A stretch of 64,000 bases of DNA. Source: Chitinophaga sp. YR627 (GTDB lineage: Bacteria; Bacteroidota; Bacteroidia; Chitinophagales; Chitinophagaceae). Shown here piece by piece: positions 7,311 to 15,761 of the stretch. Within the stretch, counting starts at the first letter, position 1; every line of letters starts with the position of its first letter. Both the position numbers and the translations under genes were made by a program. Location of the stretch: assembly GCF_900114995.1 (NCBI RefSeq), contig NZ_FOUX01000005.1:434001-498000 (forward strand). The letters run 5' to 3'. The notes beneath the pieces were generated by a model that did no database searches, was not told the DNA's origin, and saw only the letters and a list, made by a program, of their open reading frames with translations.

Positions 7311-8585
7311 ATGACCGCAAATAGGATCGTCCAACACATATTCCAACAACCTGATATCAAGCAGGTTGATGAGTCGGCCCTTGAAAGGCTGGTATCCTCT
7401 TATCCGTATTTTACGGCTGCCCGCCTGCTGCTGGCGCGCAAGCAATACACTGTGAATAAGAATCTGCTGTCCCCGGCTGTTAAGAAGGCACAGCAGTACA
7501 GCAATAACATGCATTACTTCTACCGCTTTGTCACTACAGATGAGAAAAGCCTCGCTGTACCAGAGGAAGCACCGGTAGTGCCTGCACCTGTTGCACAGGA
7601 AGAGGAGAAAACCACATTTGCCGGTCAGCCAGCAGCTCCTGTAGTGGAAGCGGTTGCGCATACACCAGTAGCGGAGCCTGCTCCGGTTGCACCACCGGAA
7701 GCACCGGTTACGGCATCGACCATTGAGACGACGCCTGTACCTGTTGCGGAAACACCTTTACCACAGGCAGTGGTGGAAACACCTGTAACAGCAGCACCTG
7801 AGCCTTTACAGGCCGTGGCTGCTCCGGAAGCGCCTGTAACAACTGCCACTATCGCAGCCAACCAGCCAGCCAATCCGGTACAGGAAACCAGCATCCCTGC
7901 CTACATACCTGAAACACCAGCGGCAATAGCACCTGTTCAGGAAGAAGAGATCACCGTTACTGCCAGTGAAGTAGTCGCCTCTCCGGCACCTGAAGCGCCT
8001 CTAATGGCCACACCGGTAGCTACGCCAGCTCCGGAACCAGCGCCCGTTCAGGAACCGGCTCCTGTTCCACAGCCTGTAGCCCAGACGATGGAAGAAACAG
8101 CTGCAGAAGTAGAGCCGATCAAAATATTCCCGCTGGATACCTCCTCAGACCCGGCCGATGCACTCACCTTCCAGCCACTGTACAGCGATGACTATTTCGC
8201 CTATAAACGTCTGAAAGACCCGGCGCATGCGGAAGGTCTGAATGAGAAAGGTGCCGCAGAAATGAAGAGCTTCACTTCGTGGCTGAGAGATATGAAACAG
8301 ACCTTTGCAGACAAGGCCAGTAAGAAATGGTACCAGGAGCAGATGCAGCGGAGCTATGAGGATTCCAATCCGGAAGTATCCGAGAAAGTTGAAAAGATGG
8401 CAATGGAGTCTATCACACTGAATAATGACATCGTTTCAGAGACCCTCGCGGAGATCTGGGCACGTCAGCAACAGTACCAGACAGCTATCCATATATATCA
8501 AAAATTAAGTTTGCTTAATCCCAACAAAAGCGCTTATTTTGCGCAAAAGATTAAAGAACTTCAGTTACTAACAGAAAAAAGTTAA
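7311..8585 (+). CDS. Pro/Ala/Val-rich protein with TPR-like C-terminus, unknown function
   Basis: A 424-residue cytoplasmic-looking protein with no signal peptide. The N-terminal 85 residues are an ordered helical segment (ALERLVSSYPYFTAARLLLA), residues about 90-265 are a low-complexity Pro/Ala/Val/Glu linker, and the C-terminal 150 residues are helical and end in a TPR-like unit (AEIWARQQQYQTAIHIYQKL, then NPNKSAYFAQKI). In the linker, PEAPVT(A/T)xTI occurs twice, suggesting internal duplication. It lies 47 bases after lptE and 10 bases before secG, so co-expression with envelope genes is likely. A role is not evident. Confidence 0.85.
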   Translation: MTANRIVQHIFQQPDIKQVDESALERLVSSYPYFTAARLLLARKQYTVNKNLLSPAVKKAQQYSNNMHYFYRFVTTDEKSLAVPEEAPVVPAPVAQEEEKTTFAGQPAAPVVEAVAHTPVAEPAPVAPPEAPVTASTIETTPVPVAETPLPQAVVETPVTAAPEPLQAVAAPEAPVTTATIAANQPANPVQETSIPAYIPETPAAIAPVQEEEITVTASEVVASPAPEAPLMATPVATPAPEPAPVQEPAPVPQPVAQTMEETAAEVEPIKIFPLDTSSDPADALTFQPLYSDDYFAYKRLKDPAHAEGLNEKGAAEMKSFTSWLRDMKQTFADKASKKWYQEQMQRSYEDSNPEVSEKVEKMAMESITLNNDIVSETLAEIWARQQQYQTAIHIYQKLSLLNPNKSAYFAQKIKELQLLTEKS

Positions 8586-8595
8586 CTTATATACT

Positions 8596-8949
8596 ATGTT
8601 ATTGATTTTCGGCATTTTAATCATCCTGGCCTGTGTGCTTTTGGGTTTTTTCGTACTGGTACAGAACCCGAAAGGTGGTGGGTTATCCGGTACCCTGGGT
8701 GGATTTGGTAACCAGGTGATGGGCGTACGCCAGACTACAGATGTACTTGAAAAAGGTACCTGGGTGCTGTCAGCTATCATTGCCGTACTGTGTCTCACTT
8801 CTTCCCTGTTTATCTCCAGAGGTACTACTGCTGAACAGAGAAAAGCAATCATGGAGCAGAACGCAACCGCACCAGCTCCGGCACAGACTCCTGCAACTCC
8901 GGTAAATCCAACTCCGGCTGGTCAGCAGGCTCCTGCTCCGAAACCATAA
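8596..8949 (+). CDS. secG: preprotein translocase subunit SecG
   Basis: A 117-residue membrane protein with two transmembrane helices (residues about 2-22 and 55-75) joined by the conserved QNPKGGGLSGTLGGFG loop typical of SecG, which helps SecA drive proteins through SecYEG. The last 35 residues are a Pro/Ala-rich tail, a common extension in Bacteroidota. The gene follows its upstream neighbour by 10 bases and ends in a strong terminator. Confidence 0.95.
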   Translation: MLLIFGILIILACVLLGFFVLVQNPKGGGLSGTLGGFGNQVMGVRQTTDVLEKGTWVLSAIIAVLCLTSSLFISRGTTAEQRKAIMEQNATAPAPAQTPATPVNPTPAGQQAPAPKP

Positions 8950-8974
8950 TTTCCCGCTGTTAAAGCTATTTACT

Positions 8975-9003
8975 AACCTCGCCGTCACAAGCGAGGTTTT
9001 TTA
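8975..9003 (+). terminator. intrinsic terminator after secG
   Basis: The stem AACCTCGC / GCGAGGTT (8975-8982, 8991-8998) is followed by a run of T. Confidence 0.85.
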
Positions 9004-9017
9004 TTGAATACCACCCT

Positions 9018-10076
9018 ATGGCAAAGAAAAGCAAAGCAAAAAAAAGTCCAACTAAAAACCTGTGGATCAAACGTCTGCTCGTAGCTGCCGCCGCCATCAT
9101 TGCCGGCCTGCTGGTATACGTTGTATATTATGTCTTTGGTCCGAATACTAAAGCCTTTGGCGACAGCAAGTTCTTTTACATCCGCACCGGCAGCACCTAT
9201 GGCACCGTATTGGAAGGATTGGAAGAACAGGGCATTATCCGCAGCAGACTCAGTTTTGAGGTCGTAGCCACCCAGTTAGGATACCGTGACCGTGTGAAAG
9301 CTGGTAAATACAAGATCAGCAGAGGCATGAGCAATTTCGAGATCGTAAAACTGCTGCGTTCCGGTCACCAGGCCCCCGTAAACCTGACCATTACCAAACT
9401 GCGCACAAAACAGGACCTGGTCAGGAAGATCTGCGCGAATCTTGAAGCAGACTCCGCTACCTTCCGCGCCCTTTTGAGCGACCAGGTATACCTCCGCCAG
9501 TTCGGACTCGATACCAATACAGTCATGAGCGCCTTCCTGCCAAATACTTACCAGTTCTACTGGAACACCAGCGCAGAAAGTGCCTTCAAAAAGATCGAAA
9601 AGGAAAGCGATGCTTTCTGGAATGATACCCGTAAAGCCGCAGCACAGCGACTGGGACTGACGCCTGTACAGGTGATTATCCTCGCTTCCATCGTGGATGA
9701 AGAAACCAACAAAAACGACGAGAAACCGTTGATCTCCAGCGTATATCTGAACCGTTTCCGTAAAGGCATGCGTCTCCAGGCAGATCCGACCGTAAAATTT
9801 GCGCTGCAGGACTTCTCCATCCGAAGGATCCGCGAAGGACACATCGCATTCGAATCTCCTTACAACACCTATCAGGTGACCGGTCTGCCACCAGGACCCA
9901 TCTGTACCCCTTCTATCAAATCAATAGAAGCTGTACTGAACACGCCTGAAACTGATTATATATATTTTTGTGCGAAGGCCGACTTCTCCGGATATCATGC
10001 CTTTGCCGCCTCCTACGCAGAGCACATGAAAAATGCACATGCATTCCATCAGGCGCTCAACGCGAGAGGTATATAA
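9018..10076 (+). CDS. mltG: endolytic murein transglycosylase MltG (YceG-like)
   Basis: A 352-residue inner-membrane enzyme that cuts nascent glycan strands and sets their length. It has a basic N-terminus, one transmembrane helix (about residues 18-40), a LysM-like region and the catalytic YceG domain (ILASIVDEETNKNDEKP, RFRKGMRLQADPTVKFAL, SPYNTYQVTGLPPGPICTPS). In the family motif usually written ASIVEKET, the first Glu (the catalytic residue in E. coli MltG) is Asp here (D227). Everything else is conserved, so activity may be kept with a shorter acidic side chain. The stop lies 13 bases before the next gene. Confidence 0.95.
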   Translation: MAKKSKAKKSPTKNLWIKRLLVAAAAIIAGLLVYVVYYVFGPNTKAFGDSKFFYIRTGSTYGTVLEGLEEQGIIRSRLSFEVVATQLGYRDRVKAGKYKISRGMSNFEIVKLLRSGHQAPVNLTITKLRTKQDLVRKICANLEADSATFRALLSDQVYLRQFGLDTNTVMSAFLPNTYQFYWNTSAESAFKKIEKESDAFWNDTRKAAAQRLGLTPVQVIILASIVDEETNKNDEKPLISSVYLNRFRKGMRLQADPTVKFALQDFSIRRIREGHIAFESPYNTYQVTGLPPGPICTPSIKSIEAVLNTPETDYIYFCAKADFSGYHAFAASYAEHMKNAHAFHQALNARGI

Positions 10077-10089
10077 CCAGCAATACACA

Positions 10090-11061
10090 ATGCCTTTCAG
10101 ACCAGAAAACATCATCTTCAATTCAAAGCCTTTCCGCAAACTCGTAGATATCAGCAAAACACTGGTATTACCGGGATTTGAGGGAGTGCCGCTGTATGAT
10201 GTGATCAAGTTCTTTCTGAAAGAAATGCGTAATCAAAGCCTGGGGGAACGGGCAGCAGCCATTTCATTCAACTTTCTGCTGGCTATTCCCCCATTCTTTA
10301 TCTTCCTTTTCACACTCGTCCCTTACATCCCTATGCAAAATGTAGAGGCAACGCTGTATGAACTAGCGGAAGATGTGACCCCCAATTACAATACCTACAT
10401 CATCATACGGGACATGATCCATGACTTCCTGTATACCCACCATAATGGCTTGCTGTCCATCGCGTTTATTATGGGCTTTTTTACCTCTTCAAATGCAGTA
10501 ATGGGTATCGCCAGGTCGTTCAATAAAAAGCTCCCGGGATTCCGCCGCAGAAAGTGGTGGCAGAAGCGACTGATGGCATTGAAGCTGACACTTATTCTCA
10601 TCATCCTGCTGCTCATTACCATCATTCTTATCATCGCGCAGGGTACCGTACTGGGATACATTTTCAATTATTTTGGTATCACAGATAAGCGTATCCTTTC
10701 CCTGGCGGATGTAGCCAGATGGTTGTTAATCGGCTTGCTGTTCTTCTCAATGCTGTCCGTGATCTATCGCTTTGTACCAGCGACTGTAAAGAAGTGGAAG
10801 TTCATTACTGCAGGATCGACGTTTGCAGCAGTTCTAATGATATTGGTAACGATCCTCTTCTCTTATTTCGTAAATAACTTTGGGAACTATAACAAGATTT
10901 ATGGCTCTGTCGGAACGATCCTGATATTGATGCTGTCTGTTTATTTCTATTCCTTCATTTTGCTGATCGGATTTGAGTTGAATGCGAGCATTCGTATCCT
11001 CAAAGAAATTGCAAATCTGCGAAAAGAAGATTTGCCAATGGAGGTACAGGGATTGTCCTGA
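10090..11061 (+). CDS. YihY/BrkB-family membrane protein
   Basis: A 323-residue integral membrane protein from ATG 10090. An upstream ATG at 10033 would overlap mltG and add non-conserved residues. About six hydrophobic segments follow a cytoplasmic N-terminus. Family hallmarks include LGERAAAISFNFLLAIPPF near the start, FFTSSNAVMGIARSFNK and GSVGTILILMLSVYFYSFI. The family was once called ribonuclease BN, an assignment now considered wrong. Its true function (transport or envelope) is unknown. It is the last gene before a non-coding stretch. Confidence 0.9.
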   Translation: MPFRPENIIFNSKPFRKLVDISKTLVLPGFEGVPLYDVIKFFLKEMRNQSLGERAAAISFNFLLAIPPFFIFLFTLVPYIPMQNVEATLYELAEDVTPNYNTYIIIRDMIHDFLYTHHNGLLSIAFIMGFFTSSNAVMGIARSFNKKLPGFRRRKWWQKRLMALKLTLILIILLLITIILIIAQGTVLGYIFNYFGITDKRILSLADVARWLLIGLLFFSMLSVIYRFVPATVKKWKFITAGSTFAAVLMILVTILFSYFVNNFGNYNKIYGSVGTILILMLSVYFYSFILLIGFELNASIRILKEIANLRKEDLPMEVQGLS

Positions 11062-11308
11062 GACAACTATAATCACCATCGATATAGCTGCTATTTTACC
11101 ACTACTTTTTTGCTTCCTCCCCGTTGCTATCCTTCTCATTCCATAGTCACCATATCCGAGCTTATTCCTTCAACTTCTTTCTACTAAAACCAGTAAAATC
11201 CGACTCCTCTTATTGACTGCGCAGGGGTGCAGGTGAAATCCCATGGCCTTAGTTATTTGAAGTCTGCTGAGCACATGCACCCAGGGGTTTAATCAACCAA
11301 CCACCGCT

Positions 11309-11528
11309 AAAACCTTCAACACCAGCACCATAGTAAGGAACTTCAAAGAACGACAGCCAGGGATTTACACCTGCCCCCGCAGCAGCAGAAGGCCCGGCAA
11401 ACAAAGAGAGATTATCACAAAACCTTCAACACCAGCACCATAGTAAGAACCTCAAAGAACTACAACCAGAGATTTACACCTGCCCCGTAGCAGAGGAAGC
11501 CCCCCGGCAAACACAGAGAAACCACCAC
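11309..11528. repeat. two-copy tandem repeat, 110-base period
   Basis: Copy 1 is 11309-11418 and copy 2 is 11419-11528. Both begin AAAACCTTCAACACCAGCAC and share ATTTACACCTGCCCC and CCCGGCAAACA-like blocks, with scattered substitutions and small compensating indels. Bases just before and after resemble the repeat ends (CCACCGCT before, AAAACACT after), as if more copies once existed. Confidence 0.88.
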
Positions 11529-11670
11529 AAAACACTGGATCTCAATAGCTATTGAAGAGGGACATTTTTATATTAAGGATCGGCTGAAATCCTTTACTGT
11601 GGGAGGATTCTGCACCTTTAAGTTTGAAAGAACAACCCACATAAATTAGATAAAAACATCACATATTTTG

Positions 11671-11678
11671 TATCTTTG
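11671..11678 (+). promoter_or_regulatory. -7 promoter box upstream of redoxin gene
   Basis: TATCTTTG is an exact match to TAnnTTTG, 86 bases before the ATG at 11765. No TTTG is seen at the usual -33 spacing. Confidence 0.5.
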
Positions 11679-11764
11679 TAATGGAATCTGAGGTCGGATT
11701 CCAGACATTGTTTTTTCCCTGAGCAAAGATGCAAAGGGACATCGTTAACCTGAAACCTATATTT

Positions 11765-12367
11765 ATGAAAACACTACACTGTCTACTTTTTCTTAGTTGC
11801 TGGCTGGTAGCCATGCGCGCTCCGGTTGATCTACCGCTGGAGATAGGTGCGCCGTTACCGAAAGGGGATCTTGTCTTACAGGATTGCTCCGGCAAGGAAA
11901 TTACTTTGAACAAAGCAAGAATGAATAATGGGTTGCTGGTGATGTTTTCCGGCAATAACTGTCCCTATATCGAGAGAAATCAGCTGAGAACACAGGAGAT
12001 CTGTAAATATGCACTGAGTAATAATATTGGCGTGGTACTGATCAATTCCAATATTGCAGCAGCAGATGAAAAAGCCATCCTGGCGGCCATGAAAACATAT
12101 GCCACCGGTCAGCAGTATAACTGGTATTATGTGGCAGATAAAAATGCTGAATTAGCAGACGCTTTTGAGGCGAATCATACGCCTGAGTGTTATCTATTCA
12201 ACCAGCAGGCAAAACTCGTCTATAAGGGCGCTATTGATGATAATCCGGGTAATGCCGACGCGGTGAAGATGCGGCATCTGCATAATGCGATCAATGATAT
12301 GCTGGCAGGCAAGGCAGTGAAGGTGAATTCAACAATGGCGTTGGGGTGTAATATTAAGCGGTTTTAG
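11765..12367 (+). CDS. exported redoxin of the PRX-like (NCPY) type
   Basis: A 200-residue thioredoxin-fold protein with a signal-like N-terminus (MKTLHCLLFLSCWLVAMRA). The start is placed at 11765 because the signal begins there; 11729 would add 12 residues. The active-site region is SGNNCPYI with a single cysteine C66, not CxxC. The protein ends ALGCNIKRF, resembling the GCxIKW ending of the PRX-like group that shares NCPY. A peroxiredoxin-like or thiol-reductant role in the periplasm is plausible. The second conserved cysteine C196 may serve as resolving residue. The gene stands alone, with a shared terminator downstream. Confidence 0.82.
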   Translation: MKTLHCLLFLSCWLVAMRAPVDLPLEIGAPLPKGDLVLQDCSGKEITLNKARMNNGLLVMFSGNNCPYIERNQLRTQEICKYALSNNIGVVLINSNIAAADEKAILAAMKTYATGQQYNWYYVADKNAELADAFEANHTPECYLFNQQAKLVYKGAIDDNPGNADAVKMRHLHNAINDMLAGKAVKVNSTMALGCNIKRF

Positions 12368-12529
12368 TTGCTGCTGGCAAATGCGATTGCTTTGGCAAGC
12401 GTCTGATACGGAGGCGTAAAATTGCATCAAAAGTACCTGTTCTTTTGGCAACAACGAAAATTTGCCGAAAGAATTTTTGATATAAATAACTGTAAATCAG
12501 CTAAATAATAACAGTATCAATTAGAACGA

Positions 12530-12564
12530 AAAAGCCTGACAGCAATATGATCTGTCAGGCTTTT
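12530..12564. terminator. bidirectional terminator between convergent genes
   Basis: AAAAGCCTGACAG (12530-12542) and CTGTCAGGCTTTT (12552-12564) form a perfect 13-bp stem with A-run and T-run ends. It serves the redoxin gene (+) and the M14 peptidase gene (-). Confidence 0.88.
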
Positions 12565-12594
12565 CCATCCTTATATAATCTTTATTTTACTCCA

Positions 12595-15108
12595 TTACCA
12601 CACCATAAAAAGCGCATTGCCAAACAGCAGTTTACCGTTCTCCCAAAAGCTCCTGAATAACGGGTCATCTGCCATCATCACGATCTTCCCCTCTCCCATT
12701 TCCTTCACACCGAAGATCAGACCATCCTTCAGTTTCTTACGCATCTCTGTTCCTACGAAACCACTGAGGTAATTGTCTTTTTTGATGATACCAACATTCC
12801 AGCCGCCTTCTTCCAGATACTCATATATTCTGCTATCCTGTTTAAGGGTATAATAAACCGAAGGAAAGCCAAATGCCAGCGGGTGTGTATTATCCAGCTG
12901 TACCTTATAGATAGCGCCCGGAATGAGCTGTTTTACCCCTTCACGTTCACGATTGGCGTACGGTTTCAACAGCGCATATTCATCCTTCTTTTCGTCCTTG
13001 TCTTCATCCAGTTTCTTCTGGTGAATACCCCAATCCAATCCGGCTACCTGGGCCAGTGCATCCTGCATGACGATCAGCTTACCACCACCCGTAACCCAGT
13101 CACGGAGCTTGTTAGCGAAATCTTTATCCGCCAGGTGCCGATAGGTACCGTCTGGTAAGATCAGTACGTCAAGCGCCTTCCAGTTTACATTAGGCAGTTG
13201 TTTGACATCCACAACAGTCAGGGGATAATTGATCTGCTGTTCGAAGAAATGCCATACTTCCCCGGCGGCAAGCGAAGAAACGCCTTCTCCCATTACCACG
13301 GCGATCCTGACAGGTTTGATGAAACGCACTTTCTCAGAACCGAAATCCACCCCTTTTTCTACGAAGCCGGTGGTGACAGCATCCAGGGTAGTTTTATAGG
13401 TATTCGCAAGATTGACCACCTGTTCATCAAACTGTCCGTTGGCAGCTTCATTACCGGAACGGGTGATGATCAGTGTACCGGCAGGGAAGTTCTTACCGCC
13501 GGCCATGAAGTCTCCTTCAGCATATCTTACACGGATCTTCTTTTGCAGCAATGCAGAAAGGAAACGTACGTCTTTTATACTATTCCAGCGTGCGAGATAG
13601 GCATATGGACGGGCAGCTGCCAGGGCAGTATTCACCGTCACCTGCAAACTATCTTTTGCCGGCGTCAAAGGCTGACGTAAGGCGTAGGTCTGCAAACCGT
13701 ATGCATAAGGTAAAGACCATGCAGTGATATCATAAGTTACGGAATCCGTCAGACGCGAATCTGGTTCAAACAGCACTTTCAGGAGATTGGATCTGGCTTG
13801 CGCAGCACTGATCACCATATCTTCCTTATCAATGGTAAAACTTTCTGTTTTACCGTTGAAATAGTTAAAGCCGGTAGCTTTAGCTACACCCGCCCCATAT
13901 CCGAAGCGGATACCATTCCTGTTGAGCAGAGCGCCCAATGTGGCCAGTTTTTCGTTGTTGCCAGCCGCTTTGACAACATATGACTGATACGGTCCTTCCG
14001 GTGTATGAACAGCCTCATAGAAGTATCTGGAATATTCATTCAGCAGCTGTGCGGACTGCTGTGAAGCAATTTCTATTGTGGATAAACCCGTAGTGCGGTG
14101 GTGTGCGATACGTTGGGATAAGGTCAGGGTATCACCATCCTGTTTAAGTCCGGCGAGACCGGCCCTTCCGCCACCACCCTGCTCGTAGGTCATACCGATA
14201 GCACCATTGTAAGTCGGATACGTATCGCCATAACTGGGATAGAACATATCAAAGAATTCCTTTGTGAAATACAGCCAGCCTTCCTTATCGAAATAGCGCG
14301 CATTGTTCTTACCGATCAGCATCTGCATGCTGCGCTGCCAGGGCTTGATGATATCATGAAATGGTTCCGCTGCCGGTGCAAAATAGTAAGGTGCATCAAT
14401 AGATTGCTCATGGAAATCCACATGTACCTGTGGCATCCAGCGACTATACTGAGCGACACGCTGCTGTGATTCACGCTGCGTCTGCCATGCCCAGTCCCTG
14501 TTCAGGTCAAAGTAATAGTGATTCGCTCTTCCACCCGGCCATGGTTCATTGTGCTCACGTGCAAACAGCAACGGATCGGCATAACGGGTATGTACCTGGT
14601 TGTAGAAGTTAACATAACGTTCCCTTCCATCAGGATTCAGACAGGGATCAATCAGCACAACAACGTTCTTCAGCCACTCCTGTGTTTCCGTATTGCCTTT
14701 ATTGGCCAGCAGGTACAGGGTGATCATGGCAGCTTCTGTAGACACCGCTTCATTACCATGTACATTGTAGCTAAGCCATACAATAACAGGATCACCGGAA
14801 GCAGGTTTGCCGGTACCAAAGGACAGGTCGAGATTGTGTTGTCTGATCTGTTCCGTCTTAGCCATATTTTCCGGAGAAGAAATAACCGCCAGCATCAGTG
14901 GCCGGCCTTCGTAAGTTGTACCGTATTGGGTTAACTGCATGTTGGGCGTAACAGCGGCAACGGTTTTGAAATAGTCCAGTACGCGGTGATAGGGCGTGAA
15001 TTGTGTCCCGAGCGCATAACCGAGAAACTGGTCAGGTGTAGGCAGGGCCTGGGAAAAGCCCATCTGCACGAAGAGCAGTATTAGGGATGATAACAGCAAT
15101 TTGCGCAT
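12595..15108 (-). CDS. secreted M14-family zinc carboxypeptidase
   Basis: An 837-residue exported metallopeptidase with signal peptide MRKLLLSSLILLFVQMGFSQ. Zinc ligands are H117 and E120 (NVHGNEA) and H233 (DFHE). Substrate-binding R162 (NPDGRERY) and N203-R204 (DLNRDW) are present, and the likely catalytic Glu is E309 (GMTYEQGG). The C-terminal 500 residues hold a second region with a Rossmann or GATase-like segment (LDVLILPDGTYRHL, GGGKLIVMQDALA) common in large Bacteroidota M14 proteins. It probably trims peptides in the periplasm or outside the cell. It is transcribed alone and ends at a shared terminator. Confidence 0.93.
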   Translation of the reverse strand: MRKLLLSSLILLFVQMGFSQALPTPDQFLGYALGTQFTPYHRVLDYFKTVAAVTPNMQLTQYGTTYEGRPLMLAVISSPENMAKTEQIRQHNLDLSFGTGKPASGDPVIVWLSYNVHGNEAVSTEAAMITLYLLANKGNTETQEWLKNVVVLIDPCLNPDGRERYVNFYNQVHTRYADPLLFAREHNEPWPGGRANHYYFDLNRDWAWQTQRESQQRVAQYSRWMPQVHVDFHEQSIDAPYYFAPAAEPFHDIIKPWQRSMQMLIGKNNARYFDKEGWLYFTKEFFDMFYPSYGDTYPTYNGAIGMTYEQGGGGRAGLAGLKQDGDTLTLSQRIAHHRTTGLSTIEIASQQSAQLLNEYSRYFYEAVHTPEGPYQSYVVKAAGNNEKLATLGALLNRNGIRFGYGAGVAKATGFNYFNGKTESFTIDKEDMVISAAQARSNLLKVLFEPDSRLTDSVTYDITAWSLPYAYGLQTYALRQPLTPAKDSLQVTVNTALAAARPYAYLARWNSIKDVRFLSALLQKKIRVRYAEGDFMAGGKNFPAGTLIITRSGNEAANGQFDEQVVNLANTYKTTLDAVTTGFVEKGVDFGSEKVRFIKPVRIAVVMGEGVSSLAAGEVWHFFEQQINYPLTVVDVKQLPNVNWKALDVLILPDGTYRHLADKDFANKLRDWVTGGGKLIVMQDALAQVAGLDWGIHQKKLDEDKDEKKDEYALLKPYANREREGVKQLIPGAIYKVQLDNTHPLAFGFPSVYYTLKQDSRIYEYLEEGGWNVGIIKKDNYLSGFVGTEMRKKLKDGLIFGVKEMGEGKIVMMADDPLFRSFWENGKLLFGNALFMVW

Positions 15109-15183
15109 AATTGATCCTTAGGTTTATTTACCTAAGATAATCAATTGCAGCCTTATAAGTGTGGATAACGTATGTAGATGAGA

Positions 15184-15588
15184 TCAGGGTGTTTCAACGC
15201 TTTCGCCTATCAGGCCGTAATATTGAACACATTCAAGCTTTCCATCCTGGCGGTAATAACGGAATTCACCTATCCTGTTATCAGCATGCCAGTTACCGGA
15301 TTCTGATAATTTTCCGTTATCATAAAAAACATTTCTTACACCTTCCAGTTGGCCCTGATAACGGTAAAATACTTCTCTGAGCTTACCATTGGTGAAGTAA
15401 AGTTCTACTTTCTCCTTATTTGGATCGTCCCGGAAACCATATACTTTCCAGCGGATACATCCGTTCTCTTCACGCATCACCTGACGCAGCAATTGGGTAT
15501 CCTGCTCTACGGCATCCGTACAGCCTGACTCCATCTTTGTCAGAGACAGCAACAGTAATCCTGAAAGTAATCTTCCGTATTTAGTCAT
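15184..15588 (-). CDS. MORN/YwqK-like small lipoprotein
   Basis: A 134-residue exported protein with a hydrophobic signal and a weak lipobox (MESGC, C23). The rest contains MORN-like units of the YwqK type (VELYFTNGKLREVFYRYQG, NVFYDNGKLSESGNWHADN, GEFRYYRQDGKLECVQYYG). Such repeats form small beta-hairpins and are often annotated 'toxin-antitoxin system YwqK family antitoxin', but no toxin gene is present here. Its function is unknown. Confidence 0.8.
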   Translation of the reverse strand: MTKYGRLLSGLLLLSLTKMESGCTDAVEQDTQLLRQVMREENGCIRWKVYGFRDDPNKEKVELYFTNGKLREVFYRYQGQLEGVRNVFYDNGKLSESGNWHADNRIGEFRYYRQDGKLECVQYYGLIGESVETP

Positions 15589-15685
15589 AGAAATATGTTC
15601 GCAGGGCTATGCCATGCTGATATTGTCCTCAAAAAAGCCCTATCGAATATATAGAAATATATTAATATAAAGAAAGGGCAGGTAA

Positions 15686-15721
15686 CAAAAATCGCTTACA
15701 CAAGAGTATAAGCGATTTTTG
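15686..15721. terminator. terminator downstream of the TonB-dependent receptor gene
   Basis: CAAAAATCGCTTA (15686-15698) pairs with TAAGCGATTTTTG (15709-15721). It lies after the receptor stop on the minus strand and before the small lipoprotein gene, so it separates the two minus-strand units. Confidence 0.82.
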
Positions 15722-15761
15722 TGCCTAATTATTGTGTTGGTACTGTATGATTTTCATTTGG

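Larger units (their letters stand above)
11062..11764. other. 703-base non-coding stretch before the redoxin gene
   Basis: No plausible gene on either strand. It holds a two-copy 110-base tandem repeat (11309-11528) and, near its end, a strong -7 motif (11671-11678). A short inverted pair (AATCCT around 11589, AGGATT around 11604) precedes the promoter. The first 240 bases show no recognisable structure. Confidence 0.7.

Noticed and set aside
7625..7894. 89-codon Gly/Thr/Ala-rich minus-strand frame
   Set aside because: It is a shadow of the Pro/Ala-rich linker of the plus-strand gene.
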